A DNA stretch of 64,000 bases. Source: Treponema sp. (GTDB lineage Bacteria > Spirochaetota > Spirochaetia > Treponematales > Treponemataceae). The translations under genes were made by a program, and so were the position numbers. The notes below the pieces were generated by a model, which did no database searches, was not told the DNA's origin, and worked only from the letters and a program-made list of their open reading frames with translations. The stretch lies in the NCBI GenBank assembly GCA_017553635.1, contig JAFZKN010000012.1, forward strand, positions 66,483-130,482. The letters are read 5' to 3'. Below, piece by piece: positions 16,699 through 24,686 of this stretch. Each line of letters begins with the position of its first letter. Position 1 is the stretch's first letter.

Positions 16699-17634
16699 AT
16701 GCAGGTACAGACTGAAGAAAAGTTCAAAGAATGTTGCCATCTTCTAAAAAAAGGTGAATTTTTACAGGCAGACGAAATGCTTAACGAAATTCTCGTAAAT
16801 GCACTCGATGACGAACGGATTCAGTTTGCAACGAACTGTTCTTCCTACTGGACAAATGTTCTGCGCCAGATGCTGGATGTTACTGACAGCTATGAACGCG
16901 GAGAAATTTTCATCCATGAATGGGAACAGTTTCTGTCGTTTACAGAAAAACAGAAGTACAAAGCAGATGAAAACGTGGTTTACTGCTATAAATCCGGGGT
17001 TTTTTCGCTCGCTCTTGACAGTTATTCGAAGCTCCTTGATGTACAAGATTTTGAACAGCGTGCTGAAATCTGCAGAAAAGTCGGCCTGTGCTATAAAAAG
17101 TTAGGTGAATATGTTACGGCAAAGAACTGCCTTTCAGAATCTAACAAATTAAAGCCAGGTGTTTCTTCTGTTATTGCTGAACTTGCAGACTGCTATGCTC
17201 TTTGCGGTGAGGACCGTGAGGCAAAAGTACTTTTTAGGGAAGCTTTTTTCGTAGACGCAGTAAAAATTAACCTGTGCTACCTGGATTCAGAATTAATCTG
17301 GTGTCTTATACGGAAAATAGAAGAAAAAGGTTACACCGGAGCTGTTTTACAATCATGGATTCCGGTTTACGGCCATCTTTTTGCAATTTTTACTGTAAAA
17401 AGACAGCTTAGACCCCAGGAAGTTTCCAGATTAAAGCAGGAGATTTACGCAGCAGAAAATGAAATGAAAGATCCGATGTGTAATTCGGAGCTTCTGACGC
17501 CAAGACTGTGCAATCTCTACTTCTGGCTCATTGATCATTATGCAATGAACAACGAAGATAATTCCAGAATCAAAGAGATTCTGATGAGAATAAAGATTTT
17601 GGATCCTGTTATTTATTCAATGTATATAAAATAA
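16699..17634 (+). CDS. TPR-like helical repeat protein
   Basis: A 311-aa soluble protein without a signal peptide, mainly alpha-helical, with TPR-like repeats (clearest at ~105-185: AEICRKVGLCYKKLGEYVTA and AELADCYALCGEDREAK). It is likely a protein-interaction scaffold. It precedes the GreA fusion by 68 bp on the same strand, and the N-terminal part of that protein also looks TPR-like, so both may act with RNA polymerase. That link is inference from position only. Confidence 0.65.
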   Translation: MQVQTEEKFKECCHLLKKGEFLQADEMLNEILVNALDDERIQFATNCSSYWTNVLRQMLDVTDSYERGEIFIHEWEQFLSFTEKQKYKADENVVYCYKSGVFSLALDSYSKLLDVQDFEQRAEICRKVGLCYKKLGEYVTAKNCLSESNKLKPGVSSVIAELADCYALCGEDREAKVLFREAFFVDAVKINLCYLDSELIWCLIRKIEEKGYTGAVLQSWIPVYGHLFAIFTVKRQLRPQEVSRLKQEIYAAENEMKDPMCNSELLTPRLCNLYFWLIDHYAMNNEDNSRIKEILMRIKILDPVIYSMYIK

Positions 17635-17702
17635 CAGGTAACGAGTGAGTTTTAGGAACTATAAAACATTTTAGATTCCACGCATAAGAAGGAGTAAAAT
17701 TT

Positions 17703-20411
17703 ATGTCTAAAGAACTTGTAACAACTGTTCAGGAAATGCTTAAAGAAGAAACATGGACCAGAGCAACAATAAGCAATTATACAAAGAATAACTTAACAGA
17801 GCTTACGACAATTATAGAAAAAGCCCGTGAAGAACAGTGTACTGATGAAATCAAAGCATTGTGCGATGAACATCTGTCTCACTCAAAAGACAGCATCATA
17901 GCTTTATACATATCAGGGATTCTTTCTGTGCGCGATGGAACTCTTGATAACTCAAACCTCACTACTCTCGTAGACATTTTCCAGAAAGCACATAAAGAAC
18001 CAATAGTAATTTATCTTTGTGAAACAGTTCTCGACGAAGATGAAAACAACAAGTTTGCATTGAGAACACTTGCAAAAGCATATCATGATGAAAACAACGA
18101 CAAAGCATGGGAACTCTACGAAAAAATAGTTAAGCTTGACTTTGAAGAAGCTGAACTTGCAAAAGCCCTTGCAGAGCATTACGAAAACATAGATCAGGAA
18201 ACTTCAATCGAATTCTATAAGAAAGCTCTTTTGCGCTACATCACACAGAAAAACATTGGACCTGTAAAAGAAATGTGGACAAAACTTGTTGCTGCAATTC
18301 CACAGGAAATAGATTTCTTCTTACTCGTTCAGCGTAAAATTGCAAAATCTATCAGCGAAGATAAATCTGCACTTCTGATGCAGGAACTTTATATCTGGTA
18401 CAAAGATCACGGTGATGAAGGAAACTGCTGGGATACAGCAATAAGCATTTTAAAACTTATTCTTTCTATTGATCCAAAAGATCCTTGGGCAAGAAGAGAA
18501 ATCGTCGACTGTTACAAAGGAAAATACAAAGACCACAGTCACCTCGACGAATACATTTCCTCTTCAAATCTTACACAAAACTTCCGCAATGTATTCGAAG
18601 CTATCAATGACTTTGAAAAACATATTGCGTTCGATGTTAAACACTTTGTATTCCACAGAACATGGGGTGTCGGTGTAATCAGAAAAGTAGAAAATGATAA
18701 CCTCGAAATTTACTTTGGAAAGAAAAACGGTGCACACAGCATTTCATTAAAGATGGCTGTTACATCACTTACACCTTTAGCAGACGATCATATCTGGGTA
18801 AAGAAAGCTACAATGCCTAAAGAAAAACTTGTTAAAGAAGTTAAAGACGATATTCCTGGAACACTCAAGACTATCATCAGAAGCTTCAATAACAGCTGCG
18901 ACTTTAAGCGCATTAAGGCAGAACTTGTTCCTTCTGTTCTCACTCCAGGTGAATGGACAAGCTGGAACTCAAAAGCTAAAAAGATTCTCGAAACAGATTC
19001 AACATTCGGTGTAAATCCTAATGACATTAACCAGTACAGTGTTCGTGATCACGAAATAAGTCAGGAAGAAAAATTTGCAAATGAATTTAAAGCACAGAAG
19101 CAGTTCTTTAACCGTGTAGATATCATCATGAAGTTTGTAAACAGTGATGAAACAGCAAAAGACAATGATCTTTTTGCAGATATGTACAGCTATTTTACAA
19201 GCTTCTTAAAGAAAATAACAAAAGTTACAGATCAAGTACTTGCAGCCTACCTCGTTGTTCAGAATATAAGCGAAAAATTCCCTGAACTTGCATATCACTG
19301 TGATTACACATTTGCTCAGATTTACGATGACATCGAAGATCCATGCGAAATGTACAGATCATTAAAAGATACAAAAAATACATCTCTTAAAGAAGACTTC
19401 CTCGCAAAAATCAAGCTTCTTCCTAACTGGGCAGATCAGTTTATAATCCTCTTCCCTACAGTACTTCAGGAAAAGATGATTACAACTCTCGAAGATAAAG
19501 GTCACTCAGAAAAATTAAAAGTACTTGTTAAGAATGCATTTGAAAACGTAAAAGATTACAGAGAAGCAGTTCTTTATTTCTTCGAAAAGTGTCAGGACAA
19601 ACAGTGGCTTAAAGACAGTGGCGTTTCTTATGAAAAACAGCTTATTGCCCTCTTAAACCTCATTGAACTTACATTCCTCGAAATAAACAACCACGTTAAG
19701 ACAACAGAAAACAAAAAAATCAACAAAGCTGCAACAGAACTTCTCTTTAAAAACGATACACTTGCTGAATACATGTTCTCTAAAGACGAAGATACTGTTA
19801 CAAAAATGTACACTCTCGTTGATGACATCGCCGATATTGAACCTAACAAAAAAGCAGGTTTGCGTTCAAAGATTCTTGCAAAGTATCCGGATTACAAATT
19901 CCATACAACAGAAGAAAAGACAGTTACTCAGCACGGTATGCTCGTAACAGCTAAGAAACTTGAAGAAAAGAAAGCACTCGAAGAAGACATCCAGAAAGTT
20001 CAGATTCCTGCTAATGCAAAAGAAATTGCAGAAGCAAGAGATAAGGGTGACTTAAAGGAAAACGCAGAATATCATGCAGCAAAAGATCACCAGAACTACC
20101 TCAACAAGCAGCTTAGAAAACTTCAGGAAGAATTGAGCCGTGCAGTTGTATTTGATCCTACAACAGCAACAACATCTGTTATTTCATTTGCAACAACAGC
20201 AACTCTCTTGAATAAAGATACAAATGCAAAAGAAGTTTATACAATCTTAGGACCATGGGAATCAGATCCAAGTAACAATGTAATTTCTTATATGTCACCA
20301 TTCGGCGACATGCTTTTAAATCACAAAGCAGGCGAAGAATTTACATTCTCTATCAATGATCACCAGTACAACTACGTTGTAGATAAAATTGAACTTGCTA
20401 AGTTAGACTAA
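17703..20411 (+). CDS. greA: Transcript-cleavage factor GreA with large N-terminal extension
   Basis: A 902-aa protein whose last ~157 residues are a complete GreA: a coiled coil with the acidic tip GDLKENAEYHAAKD (Asp783 and Glu786 correspond to the catalytic tip residues) and the C-terminal FKBP-like globular domain. GreA rescues backtracked RNA polymerase by stimulating cleavage of the nascent RNA. Normal GreA is ~158 aa; here ~745 helical residues with TPR-like repeats precede it, plus a short beta-rich CarD/Tudor-like stretch around FHRTWGVGVIRKV. The extension is known in treponemes; its job is unknown to me. An AAGGAG ribosome-binding site fixes the start. A strong terminator follows. 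Confidence 0.9.
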   Translation: MSKELVTTVQEMLKEETWTRATISNYTKNNLTELTTIIEKAREEQCTDEIKALCDEHLSHSKDSIIALYISGILSVRDGTLDNSNLTTLVDIFQKAHKEPIVIYLCETVLDEDENNKFALRTLAKAYHDENNDKAWELYEKIVKLDFEEAELAKALAEHYENIDQETSIEFYKKALLRYITQKNIGPVKEMWTKLVAAIPQEIDFFLLVQRKIAKSISEDKSALLMQELYIWYKDHGDEGNCWDTAISILKLILSIDPKDPWARREIVDCYKGKYKDHSHLDEYISSSNLTQNFRNVFEAINDFEKHIAFDVKHFVFHRTWGVGVIRKVENDNLEIYFGKKNGAHSISLKMAVTSLTPLADDHIWVKKATMPKEKLVKEVKDDIPGTLKTIIRSFNNSCDFKRIKAELVPSVLTPGEWTSWNSKAKKILETDSTFGVNPNDINQYSVRDHEISQEEKFANEFKAQKQFFNRVDIIMKFVNSDETAKDNDLFADMYSYFTSFLKKITKVTDQVLAAYLVVQNISEKFPELAYHCDYTFAQIYDDIEDPCEMYRSLKDTKNTSLKEDFLAKIKLLPNWADQFIILFPTVLQEKMITTLEDKGHSEKLKVLVKNAFENVKDYREAVLYFFEKCQDKQWLKDSGVSYEKQLIALLNLIELTFLEINNHVKTTENKKINKAATELLFKNDTLAEYMFSKDEDTVTKMYTLVDDIADIEPNKKAGLRSKILAKYPDYKFHTTEEKTVTQHGMLVTAKKLEEKKALEEDIQKVQIPANAKEIAEARDKGDLKENAEYHAAKDHQNYLNKQLRKLQEELSRAVVFDPTTATTSVISFATTATLLNKDTNAKEVYTILGPWESDPSNNVISYMSPFGDMLLNHKAGEEFTFSINDHQYNYVVDKIELAKLD

Positions 20412-20443
20412 ATCATTATAAGAATAACAATAACTGACAGATA

Positions 20444-20495
20444 AAAGCGCCCGCTCAGAAATTGAAACTGCTTTCAAAAATCTGACGGGCGCTTT
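20444..20495 (+). terminator. Terminator after greA
   Basis: A 10-bp stem (AAAGCGCCCG / CGGGCGCTTT) encloses a smaller hairpin TTGAAA-CTGC-TTTCAA. The A and T ends of the arms make it usable in both directions; the next gene (minus strand) ends 65 bp further on. Confidence 0.8.
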
Positions 20496-20559
20496 ACATT
20501 TCATAGTGATGAATAAACTCTCAAACCATGAAATTAATTTTTACAAAGCTTAAAATTGA

Positions 20560-20922
20560 TTAACGAATAGGAACAAGAATTAATTTTTCAAGATGAATTC
20601 TTACATTATGTTCCGGCATGTTAAATACAACCGATCCACTGTCACCATTATCTGTAAATGTATATTCAGATGGATCCATGTGTTCACCATTTCCATACGG
20701 GTCATATAAATAACAAACATCTACCTGACCAGTATAATTGATAGTTACAACAAGGTCTTCTCCAACCTGTTCTGTATCAACTGTGTAATCAATTCCATCA
20801 CTAGTTTCAACTATGAAACCCCAGCTTCCAATTACTTCTGATGCATTTGAGCATCCAGTAAACATTCCGAGCATTGCTGCAAGCAAAACTCCCATTGCAA
20901 TTTTGATAAAATTATTTTTCAT
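20560..20922 (-). CDS. Small lipoprotein, paralogue of the next gene
   Basis: A 120-aa protein with a lipoprotein signal: hydrophobic segment and lipobox FTGC near residue 24, then SNAS. The ~95-residue mature domain is beta-rich and acidic. It resembles the neighbouring lipoprotein: both have CSNA after the lipid site, a VDT segment, a hydrophobic VVxI(N/F) strand and a late M-P motif followed by a V/I-rich strand. Function unknown. An AAGGAG ribosome-binding site precedes the ATG, with a 7-bp hairpin just upstream of it. Confidence 0.75.
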   Translation of the reverse strand: MKNNFIKIAMGVLLAAMLGMFTGCSNASEVIGSWGFIVETSDGIDYTVDTEQVGEDLVVTINYTGQVDVCYLYDPYGNGEHMDPSEYTFTDNGDSGSVVFNMPEHNVRIHLEKLILVPIR

Positions 20923-20937
20923 ACACTACTCCTTTTA

Positions 20938-20960
20938 GAACAGATTTTTTTATTCTGTTC
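20938..20960 (-). promoter_or_regulatory. Hairpin 5' of the lipoprotein ribosome-binding site
   Basis: Perfect 7-bp arms GAACAGA / TCTGTTC with a 9-nt T-rich loop, a few bases upstream of AAGGAG. It may tune translation or protect the RNA 5' end. Confidence 0.4.
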
Positions 20961-21101
20961 AACAATAAAAATAATTTAACTCATCTCTGCAATTATTATA
21001 CGCACATTATTTTTATTTTGAAGTAGTTTTTTGAATAATAAGTTTTTTATTATTACAGACTTATCTTTATCAGAATATTCTTAGAATTCTTTTACACAGA
21101 A

Positions 21102-21467
21102 TTATTGCGAAGAATCATATGCTCTTACTGTAATATTACATGCAGGCATTGTAACAATACATTTATACTGACCCTCTCCGACAGCATTGGGCCAGTTTAC
21201 ACCTATCGATTCATGATTTGAATCTTTAAATGCAGTTACATCTGAAGGACAGCCGTTAAAAATAATTACAACGTTCTGAGTATTCAGCTGCTTTTGTACT
21301 GTGTATTCATAATCTGTATCAACGGTTAAAGTATAGGCGTCATAATTGTATGTAAATCCTCCGCCACTTCCACCACCTGCTGAACCTGCATTTGAGCATC
21401 CCGGAAACAATCCGATTAATACACAAAGCAAAATTACAAGACCAATTGAAATTAAAGCATTTTTCAT
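21102..21467 (-). CDS. Small lipoprotein, paralogue of the preceding gene
   Basis: A 121-aa lipoprotein with lipobox FPGC followed by SNAGS and a Gly/Ser-rich spacer, then a beta-rich domain (YTLTVDTDYEYTV, NVVIIFNG, MPACNITVRAYD). ATG 21467 is chosen because the upstream GTG codon at 21479 lies in the ribosome-binding sequence GTGGAGG. A 5-bp hairpin adjoins that sequence. No known family. The downstream paralogue suggests a local duplication. Confidence 0.75.
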   Translation of the reverse strand: MKNALISIGLVILLCVLIGLFPGCSNAGSAGGGSGGGFTYNYDAYTLTVDTDYEYTVQKQLNTQNVVIIFNGCPSDVTAFKDSNHESIGVNWPNAVGEGQYKCIVTMPACNITVRAYDSSQ

Positions 21468-21478
21468 TTTTTCCTCCA

Positions 21479-21499
21479 CGGACAGATCAATTAAGTCCG
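21479..21499 (-). promoter_or_regulatory. Hairpin 5' of the second lipoprotein ribosome-binding site
   Basis: CGGAC / GTCCG arms with an 11-nt loop, touching the GGAGG that precedes the ATG at 21467. It has the same position as in the paralogous gene although the sequences differ. Confidence 0.35.
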
Positions 21500-21648
21500 A
21501 TTTTTAAAATAAATTCAGCTTCGCTTTATGCTCTCTCTATAAATAAGACACTTTATTAACGAGGTTGTAACATCATTAACAATAAGATTTTTCTTAACGC
21601 TTTCTTATTATTTTATTATAAATACTATCTTTTTAAAAAAAACGGTTA

Positions 21649-21654
21649 TATACT
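21649..21654 (+). promoter_or_regulatory. -10 element of the HD-GYP gene
   Basis: TATACT ends 6 nt before the ATG at 21661. The -35 region is weak, so this rests on spacing and on the absence of a ribosome-binding site. Confidence 0.4.
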
Positions 21655-21660
21655 GTTTTT

Positions 21661-23151
21661 ATGGAACTTACAGGAAAAAAACGTGCATTTATCTGTATTT
21701 TATACGGTTTAATTACTGCAGCGGCAAATTTTTTAGGTGCAATTCTGCCTATAACTTTTACCATGCCCGCCCTTACAAATCTTTACATGCAGGGCTGGCT
21801 TGATTTTATTGAACAGTATAACAGGTACATAAATTTTATCACTGCAGGCACTTTTATTGTTCCGACACTTCTGTGTGTTTTATATGGAATAAAAAGAAGC
21901 ACCCACAGATTTATAAATCTACCGATTGCCTTTTCTCTTTTAGGAATTACTGGATGGCTTTTTTACCTTTTTGCAGAGGTAGTTACCCTGTTTATTGCAA
22001 AAAACATAAAGCACATTGCGATTTTTCATATATTTTTAACATCCCTGATGTTTACCTGTCTTGAACTTCTTTTAAGCTTTACAATCACCTATTTTACACT
22101 CGAGACTCTTCATAGAAAGATTTTTCTTCCACGGTATTTCCCTGACGGACACCTTAATCAGTATAAAAAAGTTGCAAAGCCTTCTTTAAGATTTCTGTTT
22201 TTTTCTTTCTATACGTCTGCAGCAGTCTTTCCTATTATGTATATTCTTTCTGCATTTTTTACAGTACATCTAAATAATAATCTACCGATTAACAAAAATA
22301 CTCTCATCATCCTTGTTTTACTTGTAATTACAGGCATTATGCTGTGTAAAATTTTCTTTGAATACTTTAATATTCCACTTAAAAAGCTGAAGGAAGGAAC
22401 AGAAAAAATAAAAAGTGGTGACTTTAATACAAGAGTTAAAATTGTGAGTGCAGACTCATTCGGAGATCTTGCAGATTCGTTTAACGAAATGACAGGCGCT
22501 CTTCAGTCTAAAACAGATAAAATTCTTTCCATTCAGGATTCAATAGTAACCGGAATGGCCGTAATGGTAGAAAGCCGCGACAACAGTACCGGCGGGCATA
22601 TTAAACGTACAAGTGAATGTGTAAAGATTTTTGTAGAAGAATTAAAAAAATCAGATTCATTTTCTTTTATGACAGATAAATTCTGTAATGCGGTAATAAA
22701 AGCAGCTCCTATGCACGACCTCGGAAAAATTGCAGTCGATGATGCAGTTTTAAGAAAACCCGGCAAGTTTACAGATGAAGAATATGAAAAAATGAAAATT
22801 CATTCTAAAGAAGGCGCGCGCATTGTAGAAAACGTATTAAGCCAGGTAGATGATAAAGAATTAAAAATGATTGCAGTAAACGTTGCGCATTACCATCACG
22901 AAAAATATGACGGCACAGGATATCCAGAAAAAATTAAAGGTGAGCAGATTCCTCTTGAAGCGCGCATAATGGCTTTAGCAGATGTATTTGACGCCCTTGT
23001 AAGCAAACGCTGCTACAAAGACAGTTTTAGTTATGACAAAGCTTTTGAAATCATACAAGAATCACTCGGGACACACTTTGACCCCGAGCTTGGAAAGATT
23101 TTCATTCAGTGCCGCCCTCAGTTAGAAAAATTGTATAATGGAGCGGTATAA
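21661..23151 (+). CDS. Membrane-bound HD-GYP cyclic-di-GMP phosphodiesterase
   Basis: A 496-aa protein. The N-terminal half has about six hydrophobic segments (between residues ~8 and 235), a HAMP-like linker (~235-290) and then an HD-GYP domain with the catalytic set: HDLGKIAVDD (H352, D353) and HHEKYDGTGYP (~412-422). HD-GYP enzymes hydrolyse cyclic-di-GMP to GMP, linking a membrane signal to motility or attachment. No Shine-Dalgarno sequence is seen; TATACT ends 6 nt before the ATG, so the RNA may be leaderless. Tandem terminators follow. Confidence 0.88.
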   Translation: MELTGKKRAFICILYGLITAAANFLGAILPITFTMPALTNLYMQGWLDFIEQYNRYINFITAGTFIVPTLLCVLYGIKRSTHRFINLPIAFSLLGITGWLFYLFAEVVTLFIAKNIKHIAIFHIFLTSLMFTCLELLLSFTITYFTLETLHRKIFLPRYFPDGHLNQYKKVAKPSLRFLFFSFYTSAAVFPIMYILSAFFTVHLNNNLPINKNTLIILVLLVITGIMLCKIFFEYFNIPLKKLKEGTEKIKSGDFNTRVKIVSADSFGDLADSFNEMTGALQSKTDKILSIQDSIVTGMAVMVESRDNSTGGHIKRTSECVKIFVEELKKSDSFSFMTDKFCNAVIKAAPMHDLGKIAVDDAVLRKPGKFTDEEYEKMKIHSKEGARIVENVLSQVDDKELKMIAVNVAHYHHEKYDGTGYPEKIKGEQIPLEARIMALADVFDALVSKRCYKDSFSYDKAFEIIQESLGTHFDPELGKIFIQCRPQLEKLYNGAV

Positions 23152-23183
23152 AAAAAATCCCGCATCAAAATGCGGGATTTTTT
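23152..23183. terminator. Bidirectional terminator between the HD-GYP gene and oadB
   Basis: A 14-bp perfect stem (central part TCCCGCAT / ATGCGGGA) with a 4-nt loop. A and T runs at the stem base suit both directions. Confidence 0.85.
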
Positions 23184-23190
23184 ATGATTT

Positions 23191-23231
23191 GGCCCGTGGC
23201 AAAACGCGTCACCGGGCCTGATCTTTTTTTT
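23191..23231 (+). terminator. Second terminator hairpin
   Basis: GGCCCG-TG and CA-C-CGGGCC arms form an imperfect stem, followed by a run of seven or more T in the plus direction. It backs up the preceding hairpin. Confidence 0.6.
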
Positions 23232-23235
23232 CTAA

Positions 23236-24675
23236 TTAATGTGCATATGTTGCAATAAATACACCTGCTGCAACCGCAGTTCCGATTACACCGGAAACAT
23301 TTGGACCCATAGCGTGCATCAAAAGGAAGTTAGAAGGATCTTCTGACATACCAACCTTATTTGCAACGCGGGCTGCCATAGGAACTGCAGAAACACCTGC
23401 TGATCCGATAAGTGGATTAATCTTTTCTTTAAGGAAGATATTCATAATCTTTGCCATAATAAGTCCACCGGCAGTTGCTATACAGAATGCAACAAGACCA
23501 AGCACAATAATTCCTAATGAACTTCCGTTCATAATCTTTTCAGGTGTCATCTGTGCGCCAACACCAAGAGAAAGAAGAATGGAAACGATGTTCATAAGTT
23601 CATTTTCCATTGTCTTAGAAAGACGTTCAACTACACCACACTGTTTAACAAAGTTACCGAATGCAAGCATACCGATAAGAGGTGCTGCAGGTGGAAGAAG
23701 AAGAACTGTAACAACAAGAAGCATCATAGGGAACAATGTTTTTTCTGTTTTAGAAACAACGCGAAGCTGCTTCATTTTTATAAGGCGTTCTTTTTTAGAA
23801 GTAAGAAGCTTCATAATAGGTGGCTGAATCATAGGAACAAGTGCCATATAAGAATATGCCGCAACTGCAATTACAGCCATCATTTCTTTTGCAAGTTTCC
23901 CTGATACATAAATAGATGTAGGACCGTCTGCACCACCGATGATCGAAATAGCACATGCCTGGAACATATTGTAATCTACATGCGGAACAAGATTAAAAAG
24001 AGCTACACCAAAAAGTGTTGCAAATACACCAAGCTGTGCTGCAGCACCCAAAAGTGCTGTCTTAGGGTTAGCAATAAGCGGACCAAAGTCTGTCATTGCA
24101 CCGATTCCCATAAAGATGAGCATCGGGAAGAACTCGTTTCCAACACCTGCACTGTAAATGATGTGAAGCATTCCATGAGGAGCATCACCCATTCCAGCAC
24201 CAGGAATATTTACAAGGATTGTACCAAATCCGATTGGAATCAAAAGGAGCGGTTCGAAACCTTTAGCAACTGCAAGGTATACGATTAAAAAACCGATTGC
24301 AATCATTACGATTTTCTTCCATCCTTCAACATGATCTCTTGCTTCTGCAAACGGATCTTCTTCCATAGCGGCAAGAGCTGCTGCTTCATCAGCCTTTTCT
24401 TTTGCAATTTCTGCATCTGTCTTCTGGTGAATAATCTGGTAGATACCTGTATTTTCCCAGATATTTCTTAAGAATTTTTCTACAGAAATAGGTGGAACTT
24501 TTTCAGAACCTTTAATTTTTGCAGTATTCATTGTACGGAAAGAAGCAACTTCTTCTTTTGCTTCGTCCTGCGCATATGCAACAGGTTTAATAACAAACGA
24601 AGCAACTAATGCAACAAGCATGATTGCAAGTGTTGTTCTAAAAATATGTTTTTTATCTCTGGTTAATCCATTCAT
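23236..24675 (-). CDS. oadB: Na+-translocating decarboxylase beta subunit
   Basis: Integral membrane subunit that couples decarboxylation of carboxybiotin to export of Na+. The membrane domain (~120-479) has about ten hydrophobic segments and family motifs such as FMGIGAMTDFGPLIANP, IIGGADGPTSIYV and GSAGVSAVPMAARV. The 479 aa exceed the usual ~380-430 because of an N-terminal part of ~115 residues: a hydrophobic leader ending AYA, then a charged Ala/Glu/Lys-rich segment, before the first membrane helix. It is the last gene of oadG-oadA-oadB, 11 bp after oadA. Confidence 0.92.
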   Translation of the reverse strand: MNGLTRDKKHIFRTTLAIMLVALVASFVIKPVAYAQDEAKEEVASFRTMNTAKIKGSEKVPPISVEKFLRNIWENTGIYQIIHQKTDAEIAKEKADEAAALAAMEEDPFAEARDHVEGWKKIVMIAIGFLIVYLAVAKGFEPLLLIPIGFGTILVNIPGAGMGDAPHGMLHIIYSAGVGNEFFPMLIFMGIGAMTDFGPLIANPKTALLGAAAQLGVFATLFGVALFNLVPHVDYNMFQACAISIIGGADGPTSIYVSGKLAKEMMAVIAVAAYSYMALVPMIQPPIMKLLTSKKERLIKMKQLRVVSKTEKTLFPMMLLVVTVLLLPPAAPLIGMLAFGNFVKQCGVVERLSKTMENELMNIVSILLSLGVGAQMTPEKIMNGSSLGIIVLGLVAFCIATAGGLIMAKIMNIFLKEKINPLIGSAGVSAVPMAARVANKVGMSEDPSNFLLMHAMGPNVSGVIGTAVAAGVFIATYAH

Positions 24676-24686
24676 TTTATTTATCC

